A stretch of DNA of 64,000 bases, taken from contig NZ_PYUD01000001.1 of NCBI RefSeq assembly GCF_003028575.1, forward strand, positions 744,001 to 808,000, in the 5' to 3' direction. The position numbers were made by a program, and so were the translations under genes. How positions within the stretch are numbered: the first letter of the stretch is position 1; the number at the start of each line of letters is the position of its first letter. The DNA is from Halomonas urumqiensis (GTDB lineage: Bacteria > Pseudomonadota > Gammaproteobacteria > Pseudomonadales > Halomonadaceae). The notes under the pieces were generated by a model. That model had not been told where the DNA came from. It searched no databases and worked only from the letters and a program-made list of their open reading frames with translations. Below, in pieces: positions 44,903-54,835 of this stretch.

Positions 44903-46609
44903 ATGACCTCGACTTCTGTCGCCTCGCCGAGCTTCGGCGATCTGGCCCTGCTGCCTGCCGTTCTCTCCGCCGTTGAGACCCTGGGTTACGAGATTCCGTC
45001 ACCGATCCAGCTGCAGACCATTCCCGCGTTGCTGGAAGGCCGTGACATGCTGGGCCAGGCCCAGACCGGTACCGGCAAGACCGCCGCCTTCGCGCTGCCG
45101 ATCCTCTCGCGTCTCGAGTTGACTCGCCGCGAGCCCCAGGTGCTGGTCATGGCGCCGACCCGTGAACTGGCGCAGCAGGTGGCCGTGTCGTTCAGCAAGT
45201 ATGGCCAGAACCTCAAGGGGCTGGAAGTCGCCACCTTGTGTGGTGGTCAGGAGTACCGCGAGCAGCTTGGTGCCCTCAAGCGTGGCGCACAAGTCGTCGT
45301 CGGCACCCCGGGCCGCATCATCGATCACCTGGATCGTGGCAGCCTCAAGCTCGATGGGCTCTCCGCGCTGGTGCTCGACGAGGCCGATGAAATGCTGCGC
45401 ATGGGCTTCATCGACGACGTCAAGCGCGTGGTCGCCGACACGCCGAAGGACGCCCAGCGAGTGTTTTTCTCCGCGACCCTGCCAACTGAAATCGAGCGTA
45501 TCGTCAACCGCTACCTGGTCGATCCGGTCAAGGTCGCCATCGAGGCGGCGATCGGCACGGCGGCGAGCATCGACCAGCGCTTGGTGCGCGTCGATGGCGG
45601 TGCCAAGCTGGAAGCGTTGGCACGCATCCTCGAAGTCGAGCCGGTGGATGGCGCCATCGTCTTCGTGCGTACCCGCGCTGCCTGCACCACCTTGATGGAG
45701 CAGCTCTCGGCGCGTGGCGTGAATGTCGCGAGCCTCTCCGGTGATCTCGACCAGAGCCTGCGTGAGCGGACCATCACCCGCCTCAAGCGCGGCAAGGTCG
45801 ACGTCCTGATCGCCACCGACGTGGCAGCCCGCGGCCTCGATGTGCCGCGCATCACCCACGTCATCAACTACGATCTTCCCCAGGACAGCGAAGCCTACAC
45901 CCACCGCATCGGTCGCACCGGTCGGGCGGGTCGCACCGGCATCGCCATCACCTTCGTCGGCTTCCGCGAAGGCCGCAAGGTCGGCTGGATCGAGCAGGCC
46001 ACCGGCCAGAAGCTCAGCGAAATGGCGCTGCCCGACGAGGCCGCGATTCGCGCCCATCGCGACGAGGTCTTCCACTCGAGTGTCATCGCCGCCCTGACCG
46101 CCGGTGCCGAAGAGCAGCGTGCGCTGGTCGAGCGACTGGTCGCCGAAGGCCACGATCCCATCGAACTGGCGTGCGCCTTCGCCCGCCTGGCGCGTGCCGA
46201 CGAGGCGCCGATCGGCCGTCTGCAGGCACCGCGCAAGGACCCGCGTGGCGATCGCGCCCCTCGTGATGGCAAGCCGGCACGCCGTGAACGCGGGCCCAGC
46301 GAAGGCATGACGCGCTATCGTGTCTCTGTCGGCCACAAGGACGGCGTCAAGCCGGGCCAGCTGGTCGGGGCTCTGGCCAACGAAGGTGGGATCGAAGGCG
46401 CGCGCATCGGCCGTATCGATATCCGCAACGCCTTCTCGGTGGTCGAGCTGCCAAGCTCACTGCCGGCCAGCATCCTGGCCAAGATGGCCCGCGCCCGAGT
46501 GGCCGGCCGTCCGCTCGAGATCAGCGAGGACAGCGGTGCTCCCGAGCGCGCTCCGCGTCGTCGCCGTGAAGATGGCGACGCACCGATCCGCCGCCAGTCG
46601 CGCGGCTGA
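44903..46609 (+). CDS. DEAD-box ATP-dependent RNA helicase (DeaD/CsdA type)
   Basis: A 568-residue helicase. The Q motif (YEIPSPIQLQTIP), motif I AQTGTGKT, Ia PTRELA, TPGR, motif II DEAD, motif III SAT, and C-terminal motifs ARGLDVPRITHVINYD and HRIGRTGRAGR are all present within about 375 residues. A DbpA-type RNA-binding domain (about 470-545, RYRVSVGHKDGVKPGQLVGALANEGGI) and an Arg-rich tail follow. It should remodel RNA in ribosome assembly or mRNA decay, like CsdA at low temperature. AAGGTG precedes the ATG. It ends before a strong terminator. Confidence 0.95.
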   Translation: MTSTSVASPSFGDLALLPAVLSAVETLGYEIPSPIQLQTIPALLEGRDMLGQAQTGTGKTAAFALPILSRLELTRREPQVLVMAPTRELAQQVAVSFSKYGQNLKGLEVATLCGGQEYREQLGALKRGAQVVVGTPGRIIDHLDRGSLKLDGLSALVLDEADEMLRMGFIDDVKRVVADTPKDAQRVFFSATLPTEIERIVNRYLVDPVKVAIEAAIGTAASIDQRLVRVDGGAKLEALARILEVEPVDGAIVFVRTRAACTTLMEQLSARGVNVASLSGDLDQSLRERTITRLKRGKVDVLIATDVAARGLDVPRITHVINYDLPQDSEAYTHRIGRTGRAGRTGIAITFVGFREGRKVGWIEQATGQKLSEMALPDEAAIRAHRDEVFHSSVIAALTAGAEEQRALVERLVAEGHDPIELACAFARLARADEAPIGRLQAPRKDPRGDRAPRDGKPARRERGPSEGMTRYRVSVGHKDGVKPGQLVGALANEGGIEGARIGRIDIRNAFSVVELPSSLPASILAKMARARVAGRPLEISEDSGAPERAPRRRREDGDAPIRRQSRG

Positions 46610-46650
46610 TCGTCACCGCCGCCAGGCGGCGGTAGGCACCACCCAAAACA

Positions 46651-46682
46651 CGGGCCGGGGAATTTCCCCGGCCCGTTTTTTT
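46651..46682 (+). terminator. Terminator of the helicase gene
   Basis: An 11-bp GC-rich stem (46651-46661 with 46665-46675) and a run of seven T (46676-46682). The T run overlaps the stop codon of the convergent ROK gene. Confidence 0.95.
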
Positions 46683-47892
46683 ATGTCGAGCCCATCAACA
46701 GCTGCGGGTCGGTGGCCTGGAGCGTGATGGCGATGCCGCCCAGGCAGGTCATGTCGCGGTCCCAGGGGCAGCTGGCGATGCGGGTGGGGCCGATCAGCTC
46801 GGTGACCAGTGCCTCGCTGATGGCGTCCTGCATGGCGTCGTGCATGGCCGTGAAGCCGCGCACCCCTGACCCCGTGATCAGTACCAGGTCGGGGTTGAAC
46901 AGGGCCAGCAGATTGGCCATGCCGTAGCCCAGGGCGCGGCCCGCCTCGGCGAAGATACGCACTGCCTCGGGATGGCCCTGCAGGGCCAGTTGGGTCAGGG
47001 CCTGCATCTGCGGCTCCGAGGGGTGAGCACTGTCGCCAGCGGGCAGTTCGATGACGTCGCTGGCCGCGCGATAGAGCGCGTAGTCGCTGGTATAGGCTTC
47101 GATACAGCCACGCTTGCCGCAGGCACACAGTGCTCCCCCGGGCTGGTACTTGCTGTGGCCGAACTCGGCGGCTGAGCCGTTGGCACCGAGAAACGGCACG
47201 CCGTCGATCAGCACCGACATGCCGATGCCATAGCCCAGCATGATGACCACCAGGTTGGGATAGCCGGCATAGGCTGGTTGAGCCGCCAGCACGCTGGCGA
47301 TGCAGTTGGCGTCGTTTTCGAGCAGCACCGGGCAATCGAAGCGTTCCGCGAGCAGTGCCGATAGCGGGGCATTGCGAAAGCGCAAGGCGGGCGACCAGAT
47401 CAGCGTACCGCTATGCGACGACACCACCCCCTGTACCGCCAGGCAGATACCGACCAGGCGGCGGTGGCTGGCAAGCGCGGTGGATCGAACCTCGGCAATC
47501 TTCTCCTCGAGCAAGGCAATGAGTTCATCCGCGGTCAACGCCAGGGTGTCGATGGCGTGGTGCTCGCTATGCTGCATCTGGCCGGCGTAGTCACCCACCA
47601 CCAGTTGCAGTTCATTGATCGAGAGCTTGATGCAGATGACGCAGGCAGCCTCCGGCGCGAGCTGGATCAGCGTCTTGGGGCGCCCACGCCCGTTCGGGCG
47701 AGGGGTGTCGGGAGGAAGCTCGGTGATCAGCCCCTGGTGAAGCAGCTCGGCGCTGATCGAGGTGACGGTCGCGGAGCTGATGCCGTTGAGGGTGCCGAGG
47801 TCGACGCGCGCCACCGGCCCTCTGTCACGCAGTGTGCGTATCACCGCCAGGGTGTTGTCGAGGCGGCTGCTGTCATGGGATGGAGAAGCCAT
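46681..47892 (-). CDS. ROK-family transcriptional repressor
   Basis: A 403-residue regulator. The N-terminal winged HTH (about 10-75, DLGTLNGISSATVTSISAELLHQGLI) is fused to a sugar-kinase-fold ROK domain with the ROK zinc motif CACGKRGCIEAY. The sugar-binding region is near ENDANC, and a phosphate-type loop is at GYGIGMSVLIDG. Such regulators repress divergent sugar operons and let go when sugar binds. It is divergent from the dehydrogenase-ABC transporter operon, and an operator-like palindrome lies between them at 48042-48064. Confidence 0.93.
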   Translation of the reverse strand: MASPSHDSSRLDNTLAVIRTLRDRGPVARVDLGTLNGISSATVTSISAELLHQGLITELPPDTPRPNGRGRPKTLIQLAPEAACVICIKLSINELQLVVGDYAGQMQHSEHHAIDTLALTADELIALLEEKIAEVRSTALASHRRLVGICLAVQGVVSSHSGTLIWSPALRFRNAPLSALLAERFDCPVLLENDANCIASVLAAQPAYAGYPNLVVIMLGYGIGMSVLIDGVPFLGANGSAAEFGHSKYQPGGALCACGKRGCIEAYTSDYALYRAASDVIELPAGDSAHPSEPQMQALTQLALQGHPEAVRIFAEAGRALGYGMANLLALFNPDLVLITGSGVRGFTAMHDAMQDAISEALVTELIGPTRIASCPWDRDMTCLGGIAITLQATDPQLLMGST

Positions 47893-48041
47893 GGGTCTCG
47901 CCGTTCCGGTGGATGATGGGCAGTCTAACAGGGCTATCGCAGATGGAAGTATCGCTCAAGACTTCCCGGCGACAGGCCTTGATGCTTGCCATCGATAGCC
48001 GGTGTCGGGAACGCGATGCGACCTAAGTTGTATTGGTGGTA

Positions 48042-48064
48042 TTTATTTTAGTGTCTAAATTAAA
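48042..48064. promoter_or_regulatory. Operator-like inverted repeat in the ROK / sugar operon promoter region
   Basis: TTTATTTTAG and CTAAATTAAA flank TGT; nine of ten arm positions match. AT-rich spaced palindromes of this shape are typical ROK (NagC/XylR-like) operators. It lies 94 bp before the first structural gene start and about 150 bp from the ROK start. Confidence 0.6.
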
Positions 48065-48157
48065 TGTACGCCAGTTGCTTCGATCCATCGGCAGCACGCA
48101 GCAGCACGTGGCCGCCGTCAATGGCAACGAAGAATAATGACAACGAGGAAGATCACC

Positions 48158-48928
48158 ATGCACGAACCGATGGCCCGCTATCCCAGCCTTGCCGACCGTG
48201 TCGTCTTCATTACCGGGGGCGGTGGCGGCATCGGTGCGGCCATGGTGCAAGCCTTCCACCATCAGGGTGCCAGTGTCGCCTTCGTCGATATCGACGATGC
48301 GGCAAGCCAGGCCCTGTGCCGTGAACTCGAAGCGCAGACGGGACGCTCGCCCTGCTATCGCCACTGCGACATCCGCGACATCACGGCTCTGCAGGCCATC
48401 ATCGAGGAAGTGAGCGAGACCCTGGGCCCGATCCGCACTCTGGTCAACAACGCCGCCAACGACGACCGCCACGACTGGCGAGAGGTCAGTGTCGACTACT
48501 GGGATGAGCGCATGTCGCTCAACCTGCGGCCGATGTTCTTCACCAGTCAGGCGGTGGCGGAGCGGATGGCGGATGCCGGCGGCGGCTCGATCATCAACTT
48601 CGGTTCGATCAGCGTGCGTCTGGCACTGGGTGACCTGCCGACTTACGTCACCGCCAAGGCCGCTGCGCATGGTTTGACCCGCAGCCTGGCGCGGGACCTG
48701 GGGGAGCTCAATATCCGCGTCAACACGGTGGTGCCGGGCTGCATCCTGACCGAACGTCAGCTCGACAAGTGGATCGGTCCAGAGGACGAGGCACGCATCC
48801 AACAGCACCAGTGCCTCAAGGTGCGTCTGACCCCGGAGCATGTGGCGCCGATGGTGCTGTTTCTGGCGGCCGACGACAGTGCGCAACTGACCGGGCAAGA
48901 ATTTTCCGTCGATGCGGGGTGGGGCTGA
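48158..48928 (+). CDS. Sugar 1-dehydrogenase, SDR family (XylB-like)
   Basis: A 256-residue short-chain dehydrogenase: cofactor motif TGGGGGIG, NNAAN, and the active site with serine in INFGSIS and YVTAK. The stretches NDDRHDWREV, YWDERMSLNLR and QCLKVR closely resemble Caulobacter D-xylose dehydrogenase XylB from memory, so oxidation of an aldose at C1 to the lactone is likely; xylose versus arabinose or galactose cannot be decided. The ATG at 48158 has GAGGA upstream. It is the first gene of the operon, and its TGA overlaps the next ATG. Confidence 0.85.
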   Translation: MHEPMARYPSLADRVVFITGGGGGIGAAMVQAFHHQGASVAFVDIDDAASQALCRELEAQTGRSPCYRHCDIRDITALQAIIEEVSETLGPIRTLVNNAANDDRHDWREVSVDYWDERMSLNLRPMFFTSQAVAERMADAGGGSIINFGSISVRLALGDLPTYVTAKAAAHGLTRSLARDLGELNIRVNTVVPGCILTERQLDKWIGPEDEARIQQHQCLKVRLTPEHVAPMVLFLAADDSAQLTGQEFSVDAGWG

Positions 48929-50457
48929 TGAGCAGGCAGAATCAACCGCTGTTGTCGGCGCGTGGCATTTCCCGCTCGTTTGGCCAGAACCAGGTGCTGT
49001 TCGATATCGACCTTGACCTTGCGCCCGGTGAGGTGCACGCGCTGCTGGGCGAGAACGGGGCCGGCAAGTCGACACTGGTGCGTATCCTCTCCGGCTATCT
49101 GAGTCCGACGAGCGGTGACGTGTGCCTCGAAGGTGAGGTGCGCCGCTATCGAAACAGTGGTGAAGCCGAGGCCGACGGGGTGGTCATGATCCACCAGGAA
49201 CTGGCTCTGGCCGGGCAGTTGAGCGTGGAGGAGAACATCTTCCTGGGACGCGAGCTGCGCCGCGGCCCCTTCCTCGACCGCCGGGCCATGCGCGAGCGTG
49301 CAAGCGAGACGCTGGCCGAGCTCGAAACACGCGTCGACCCGCGTGCCAGGGTCAAGGATCTCAGCACTTCCGCCCAACAGATGGTGGAGATCGCCAAGGC
49401 GATCACCCGCGATGTACGCGTGCTGATCATGGATGAGCCCACCGCGGCGCTCACCGAACATGAAGTCGGGGTGCTGTTCGAGCTGATTGCGCGCCTGCGC
49501 AAGCGCGGGGTGGCGATTCTGTACATCTCCCACAAGCTGCGCGAGATCGAGCAGATCGCCGACCGGGTCACGGTGCTGCGTGACGGTCGGCTGATCGACA
49601 GTGGGCCGATGGCCGGACGCAGCAAGGAGGAAATGGCGCGGTTGATGGTCGGGCGCGAAATCCGCGACATGTACCCCGAACGCACCACGCTTGAAAGCGA
49701 TGCGCCGGTGGTGCTGGAGGCGCGGGACATGGTGGTGCCCGGTGCCGTGAAACACGCCAGCTTTACGCTACGCCGTGGCGAGGTGCTGGGCTTCGGCGGG
49801 GTGGTCGGTGCCGGCCGTACGGCGCTGATCGAGGCGCTGCTTGGGTTGCGCGAGCGCCGCCAGGGGCAGGTGTTGCGCAATGGCCAACCCGTGGTGCTGC
49901 GACATCTGCGCGACGCAGTGGGCCAGCGCATCGCCTATCTAACCGAAGACCGCAAGGGCAAGGGCTTGGTGCTCAACATGGGGCTGCGTCCCAACCTGAC
50001 GCTGCTCAATCTGCGCGCCTACTGCCACCCGCTGATCGATCGTCGACAAGAGGAGCAGGCCTTCCAGGAGGCCATTGAACGCTTCGACATTCGCCTGCGG
50101 ACCGAGGCCCTTACCGCTTCCGAGCTCTCCGGCGGTAACCAGCAGAAACTGCTGTTGGCCAAGGTCATGACCATCGATCCCGAGATCGTGATCATCAACG
50201 AGCCGACCCGGGGCATCGATGTCGGCACCAAGCACCAGATCTATCACTTCGTGCGTGAACTGACCGACGCCGGGTGCTCGGTCATCCTGATCTCATCGGA
50301 GATGTCCGAGCTGATCGGCCTGTCCCATCGGGTCGCGGTGATGTGTGCCGGGGTGCTGACCGGCGTGCTCGAAGGCGAGCAGATCAACGAACAGGAAATC
50401 ATCCAGTATGCATCCGGCATCAAGGGGGTAGGAGTCGATGAACAGCGTCGTGCCTGA
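48928..50457 (+). CDS. Sugar ABC importer ATPase (RbsA/XylG type, two ATPase domains)
   Basis: A 509-residue protein with two fused ATPase domains. The first has Walker [15 protein letters not shown], signature [14 protein letters not shown] and Walker [13 protein letters not shown]. The second has a degenerate Walker A region ([17 protein letters not shown]) and signature [13 protein letters not shown], as usual in RbsA/XylG/AraG. It energises uptake with the downstream permease and binding protein. Its ATG overlaps the upstream TGA by one base. A longer frame starting at 48769 inside the previous gene is not supported. Confidence 0.95.
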   Translation: MSRQNQPLLSARGISRSFGQNQVLFDIDLDLAPGEVHALLGENGAGKSTLVRILSGYLSPTSGDVCLEGEVRRYRNSGEAEADGVVMIHQELALAGQLSVEENIFLGRELRRGPFLDRRAMRERASETLAELETRVDPRARVKDLSTSAQQMVEIAKAITRDVRVLIMDEPTAALTEHEVGVLFELIARLRKRGVAILYISHKLREIEQIADRVTVLRDGRLIDSGPMAGRSKEEMARLMVGREIRDMYPERTTLESDAPVVLEARDMVVPGAVKHASFTLRRGEVLGFGGVVGAGRTALIEALLGLRERRQGQVLRNGQPVVLRHLRDAVGQRIAYLTEDRKGKGLVLNMGLRPNLTLLNLRAYCHPLIDRRQEEQAFQEAIERFDIRLRTEALTASELSGGNQQKLLLAKVMTIDPEIVIINEPTRGIDVGTKHQIYHFVRELTDAGCSVILISSEMSELIGLSHRVAVMCAGVLTGVLEGEQINEQEIIQYASGIKGVGVDEQRRA

Positions 50458-51451
50458 CAACAAGCCGATCGGGCGGAGCCGCTTCTCCGTCGATCTCAAG
50501 ACCTGGGGGCCGTTCATCGCCCTGGTGGCCCTCGCCGTGCTGGGGGTATTGATCAACCCTGCCTTTCTGGGGCTGGACAACCTGTCCAATATGCTTACCC
50601 GCAGCGCCTTCATCGGCATCATCGCCATCGGCGCGACCTTCGTCATCACCGCCGGTGGGCTGGATCTGTCGGTGGGCTCGATGGCGGCCTTCATCGCCGG
50701 GGTGATGATTATTCTCATGAATAGCCTGGTCGAGCAGTTCGGCGCCGGCTTGACCACGATATTTCTGGGTGTTGGCGCCTCGGTTCTGCTCGGCCTGTGC
50801 GCGGGTTTCATCAATGGCGTGGTGACCACCAAGGGCAAGATCGAGGCGTTTATCGTCACACTCGGCACCATGGGCATCTATCGCTCCCTGGTGACCTACC
50901 TCGCCGACGGCGGAACCCTGTCGCTGGACTGGGGCGTGCGCGATATCTACCGGCCGGTGTACTACGGTAGCTTGCTGGGGATTCCGGTTCCGGTACTGGT
51001 ATTCCTTGTGGTGGCGGTGGCCGGTTACATCCTGCTCAACCATACCCGTTTCGGGCGTTACTGCTTTGCCATCGGTTCCAGCGAGAAGGTGGCCGAGTAC
51101 AGCGCCATCAGCGTCGATCGCATCAAGACCCTGACCTATATGCTTCAGGGCCTGTGCGTGGCGTTGGCGACCATCATCTATGTGCCGCGGCTTGGCTCGG
51201 CCTCGGGTGCCACCGGGGTGCTTTGGGAGCTCGAGGCGATTGCCGCGGTGATCATTGGCGGCACCGTGCTCAAGGGTGGCCATGGGCGCATCTGGGGCAC
51301 GGTGGTGGGGGCGATCATGCTGACCATGATCGGCAATATCCTCAACCTCACCGATGCCATTTCCAACTATCTCAACGGCACGGTGCAGGGGATCATCATC
51401 ATCGTCGCGGTGTACCTGCAACGTGCGTCGTGGAGGAAGTCGGCGCCATGA
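50438..51451 (+). CDS. Sugar ABC importer permease (RbsC/XylH type)
   Basis: A 337-residue integral membrane protein of the CUT2 permease family, with about ten helices. It carries the motif [23 protein letters not shown] near the N-terminus and the later [25 protein letters not shown] that is characteristic of the family. It starts 20 bases inside the ATPase gene with AGGAG upstream. It forms a homodimeric channel with the ATPase. Confidence 0.95.
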   Translation: MNSVVPDNKPIGRSRFSVDLKTWGPFIALVALAVLGVLINPAFLGLDNLSNMLTRSAFIGIIAIGATFVITAGGLDLSVGSMAAFIAGVMIILMNSLVEQFGAGLTTIFLGVGASVLLGLCAGFINGVVTTKGKIEAFIVTLGTMGIYRSLVTYLADGGTLSLDWGVRDIYRPVYYGSLLGIPVPVLVFLVVAVAGYILLNHTRFGRYCFAIGSSEKVAEYSAISVDRIKTLTYMLQGLCVALATIIYVPRLGSASGATGVLWELEAIAAVIIGGTVLKGGHGRIWGTVVGAIMLTMIGNILNLTDAISNYLNGTVQGIIIIVAVYLQRASWRKSAP

Positions 51452-51518
51452 GGCGCCCAACAGGCAGCAGCAATACTCGCACCATCAAAATAAGCACAAG
51501 CATCACAGGAGCATCACC

Positions 51519-52481
51519 ATGCCCAACACCAAGAATACCAAAATGAAGGTCGCGGCCCTGACCGCGGCAGCCGCCATCGGGTTGCCCGGCCTCGCCATGG
51601 CCCAGGAGGTCACCATCGGTGTGTCGATCCCCGCGGCGACCCACGGCTGGACCGGCGGCGTCAACTTCCATGCCGAGCAGGCCAAGGAGCGACTCGAGGC
51701 CCTGCATCCCGATATATCGATCACTATCAGCACGGCCAGCGACCCCGGCGAGCAGGCCAATGACCTCGAGGATCTGGTCTCCCAGCGCAACATCGATGCC
51801 CTGGTGGTGCTGCCCTTCGAGTCGGGGCCACTGACCGACCCGGTACGTCGCGTCAAGGAATCAGGGGTGTTCGTCACTGTGGTCGACCGTGGGCTCGAAC
51901 TGGAGGGGATCGAAGACCTCTACGTGGCCGGCAACAACCATGAGTTAGGGCGCGTGTCCGGTGAGTACATTCGCGAACGGCTCGATGGGCAAGGCGATAT
52001 CGTCGTGCTGCGCGGGATTCCCACGGTGATCGATGACGAACGCGTGCAGGGGTTCGAGGAAGCCATCGAAGGCTCCGAGATCAATATCCTCGACATGCAG
52101 CATGCCAACTGGAATCGCGATGACGGCTTCGAAGTGATGCAGGACTTCCTGGCACGCTTCGACAACATCGACGCGGTGTGGGCCCAGGATGACGACATCG
52201 CTCTCGGGGTGATCGAGGCGGTACGCCAGGCCGAGCGCGAGGACGAGCTGTTCATCGTCGGCGGTGCCGGCATGAAGGACATCATCAAGCGTGTCATGGA
52301 GGGTGATGAACTGGTGCCGGTCGATGTGCTGTACCCACCGGCGATGATCGCCACCGCCATGGATCTGACCGTGCAGAACTTCGTCTCCAACGGCCCGGTC
52401 GTCGGCGAATACATTCTCGGCTCACCACTGATCACCCCGGAGAATGCCGAGCAGTACTACTTCCCCGACTCCCCGTTCTGA
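51519..52481 (+). CDS. Periplasmic sugar-binding protein of the CUT2 importer
   Basis: A 320-residue binding protein with a signal peptide (KMKVAALTAAAAIGLPGLAMA, cleavage before QEVTIGVS) and the type I periplasmic-binding fold of RbsB-like proteins (GVSIPAATHGWTGGVNFHAEQ, VVDRGLE, VWAQDDDIALGVIEA). It delivers the sugar to the permease. CAGGAG is before the ATG. The ligand cannot be read from sequence; operon context suggests an aldose or a sugar derivative. Confidence 0.93.
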   Translation: MPNTKNTKMKVAALTAAAAIGLPGLAMAQEVTIGVSIPAATHGWTGGVNFHAEQAKERLEALHPDISITISTASDPGEQANDLEDLVSQRNIDALVVLPFESGPLTDPVRRVKESGVFVTVVDRGLELEGIEDLYVAGNNHELGRVSGEYIRERLDGQGDIVVLRGIPTVIDDERVQGFEEAIEGSEINILDMQHANWNRDDGFEVMQDFLARFDNIDAVWAQDDDIALGVIEAVRQAEREDELFIVGGAGMKDIIKRVMEGDELVPVDVLYPPAMIATAMDLTVQNFVSNGPVVGEYILGSPLITPENAEQYYFPDSPF

Positions 52482-52570
52482 TCGACGCAAGCGGACGGGC
52501 GCTTAGGTGCCCGTCCGTGCCTTTCGACTCGGTAACCCACTTTTCCCGGTAACCCATCGGAGAGCCCCTC

Positions 52571-53626
52571 ATGCAAACCATCAAAGGGCCCGCGATCTTC
52601 CTCGCCCAGTTCGCCGGTGACGACGCTCCCTTCAACAGCCTCGACAGCATCGCCGCCTGGGCGGCGGGGCTGGGCTACAAGGGGGTACAGATTCCCAGTT
52701 GGGATGCCCGCCTGATCGATCTAAAACGTGCCGCCGAGAGCCGCACCTACTGCGACGAAATCAAGGGCACGCTAGCGGAACATGGCGTGGCGTTGACCGA
52801 ACTCTCCACCCATCTGCAGGGCCAGCTGGTCGCCGTACACCCGGCCTACGACGAGGTGTTCGACGGCTTCGCGGCACCCGAGGTGCGCGGCAATCCCAAG
52901 GCCCGCCAGGCGTGGGCGGTGGAGCAGCTGATGCTTGCCGCCCGGGCGTCGCAGAACCTCGGCCTTACCGACCACGGCACCTTCTCGGGGTCGCTTGCCT
53001 GGCCATTCCTCTACCCCTGGCCGCAGCGCCCCGCCGGCTTGATCGATAGCGCCTTCGATGAATTGGCCAAGCGCTGGCGTCCGATCCTCGATGCCTTCGA
53101 CGAGGCGGGGGTGAACCTGTGCTACGAGATCCACCCCGGTGAGGATCTGCACGATGGCATCACCTTCGAGATGTTCCTCGAGCGGGTTGGCCATCACCCG
53201 CGCTGCCACATTCTCTACGATCCCAGCCACCTGATTCTTCAACAGCTCGACTACCTGGGCTTTCTGGACGTCTATCGCGACCACATCCAGATGTTTCACG
53301 TCAAGGATGCCGAGTTCAATCCCAGCCCCAAGCAGGGCGTCTACTCCGGCTATCAGTCATGGACCGAACGGGCAGGGCGCTTCCGCTCGCTGGGCGATGG
53401 CCAGATCGACTTCAAGTCGATGTTCTCGTGGATGGCGGCGAACGACTACCACGGCTGGGCGGTGCTGGAGTGGGAGTGTTGCCTCAAGCATCCGGAGGTG
53501 GGTGCCCGCGAAGGCGCGGCCTTCATTCGCGACCATATCATCCAGGTCACCGAGCGGGCTTTCGACGATTTCGCCGACGCGGGTGTCGACGAAGCGACCA
53601 ACCGCCGTCTGCTGGGCCTCGACTGA
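52571..53626 (+). CDS. Sugar isomerase/epimerase, TIM-barrel (xylose isomerase-like) family
   Basis: A 351-residue AP-endonuclease-2-type barrel. Likely metal and substrate residues lie in CYEIHPGED, YDPSHL, FHVKDAEF and VLEWEC. It belongs to the large sugar phosphate isomerase/epimerase group often found with Gfo/Idh/MocA oxidoreductases, as here, in modified-sugar and inositol catabolism. The specific reaction is unknown. It is separated from the next gene by three 16-bp repeats that carry the next ribosome-binding site. Confidence 0.88.
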   Translation: MQTIKGPAIFLAQFAGDDAPFNSLDSIAAWAAGLGYKGVQIPSWDARLIDLKRAAESRTYCDEIKGTLAEHGVALTELSTHLQGQLVAVHPAYDEVFDGFAAPEVRGNPKARQAWAVEQLMLAARASQNLGLTDHGTFSGSLAWPFLYPWPQRPAGLIDSAFDELAKRWRPILDAFDEAGVNLCYEIHPGEDLHDGITFEMFLERVGHHPRCHILYDPSHLILQQLDYLGFLDVYRDHIQMFHVKDAEFNPSPKQGVYSGYQSWTERAGRFRSLGDGQIDFKSMFSWMAANDYHGWAVLEWECCLKHPEVGAREGAAFIRDHIIQVTERAFDDFADAGVDEATNRRLLGLD

Positions 53627-53669
53627 GGGATAGAAAAACTGAGGTATAGAAAAACTGAGGGATAGAACG
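53622..53669 (+). repeat. Three tandem 16-bp repeats spanning the stop codon and the next ribosome-binding site
   Basis: Units ACTGAGGGATAGAAAA, ACTGAGGTATAGAAAA and ACTGAGGGATAGAACG lie end to end. The first contains the TGA of the isomerase gene. Each carries a GAGG core, and the third places GAGGG about ten bases before the oxidoreductase ATG. Confidence 0.9.
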
Positions 53670-53671
53670 AC

Positions 53672-54835
53672 ATGAGCCAACATCACGAGACATCCCGCCG
53701 GCTGCGCCTGGGCATGGTCGGTGGCGGCCAGGGAGCCTTCATCGGCGGCGTGCATCGCATCGCCGCCCGAATCGACGACCACTTTGATCTGGTGGCCGGT
53801 GCCTTTGCCTCCGACCCCGAGCGCAGCCGGGTGGCGGCCGCGGAACTGCATGTGGCCGAGGATCGTGCCTACCCCGACTACCGTGCCATGGCCGAGGCTG
53901 AGCGCCTGCGCCAGGACGGCATCGACGTGGTGGCCATCGTCACGCCCAATCACCTGCATTTCGATGTGGCGAAGACCTTTCTCGAAGCCGGCATCCATGT
54001 GATCTGCGACAAGCCGATGACCACCACTCTGGAGGATGCCCAGACCCTGGAGGCCCTGGTCGAGCGCAGCGGGCTGTTCTTCGGCCTGACCCACAACTAT
54101 TCCGGATACCCGCTGGTGCGCCAGGCCCGCGACATGGTCGCTGCCGGCGAGCTTGGCGAGCTCAGGGTGGTGCAGGTCGAGTATCCTCAGGACTGGTTGT
54201 CGACGCGCCTGGAAGACAGCGGCGTCAAGCAGGCCGAGTGGCGCACCGACCCGAAGCGCAGTGGACCGGCTGGTTGCCTGGGCGATATCGGCACACATGC
54301 CTACCATCTGGCGCGTTTCGTCACCGAGCTCGAGCTGGAGTCTTTGGCGGCGGACATGCACACCTTCGTCGAGGGGCGCGCCTTGGACGATAACGTGCAC
54401 ATGATGCTGCGCTTCAAGGGCGGCGCGCGTGGCATGCTGTGGTCGAGCCAGGTGGTGCCGGGAAACGAGAACGGCTTGAAGCTGCGGGTCTACGGCAGCC
54501 AGGGCGGCCTGGAGTGGCACCAGGAAACGCCGAACCGGCTGATCCACTCACCGCTGGGTGAGCCGCCGCGGATTCTGACCCGCAATGGCCCAGGGCTTGG
54601 TGAGGCGGCGCTTGCCGCATCGCGAATTCCGCCAGGGCATCCCGAGGGCTATCTCGAAGCCTTCGCCCAGCTGTATGCCGATTTCGCCGAGCAGATCCAT
54701 GCCCGCATGGCCGGTCGCCAGGCCGGCACCCTGGCGGCGAGCACCCCTGGGGTGACCGACGGTGTCGATGGCCTGCGCTTCATCACCCGCGCGCTGGCCT
54801 CGTCAGCGGCGGGAGGTGGCTGGGTGGATGTGTGA
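53672..54835 (+). CDS. Gfo/Idh/MocA-family NAD(P)-dependent oxidoreductase
   Basis: A 387-residue enzyme with an N-terminal Rossmann domain ([37 protein letters not shown]) and the family Lys in CDKPM. The C-terminal alpha/beta domain contains [19 protein letters not shown], where Asp and His are the usual active-site pair. It acts on a sugar or cyclitol hydroxyl; the exact substrate is unknown. The next gene starts eight bases before its stop, so they are translationally coupled. Confidence 0.92.
   Translation: MSQHHETSRRLRLGMVGGGQGAFIGGVHRIAARIDDHFDLVAGAFASDPERSRVAAAELHVAEDRAYPDYRAMAEAERLRQDGIDVVAIVTPNHLHFDVAKTFLEAGIHVICDKPMTTTLEDAQTLEALVERSGLFFGLTHNYSGYPLVRQARDMVAAGELGELRVVQVEYPQDWLSTRLEDSGVKQAEWRTDPKRSGPAGCLGDIGTHAYHLARFVTELELESLAADMHTFVEGRALDDNVHMMLRFKGGARGMLWSSQVVPGNENGLKLRVYGSQGGLEWHQETPNRLIHSPLGEPPRILTRNGPGLGEAALAASRIPPGHPEGYLEAFAQLYADFAEQIHARMAGRQAGTLAASTPGVTDGVDGLRFITRALASSAAGGGWVDV

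Noticed and set aside
44582..44976. Two 105-110-codon frames upstream of the DEAD-box helicase
   Set aside because: Overlapping frames without Shine-Dalgarno and with random-looking composition; better explained as a helicase leader.
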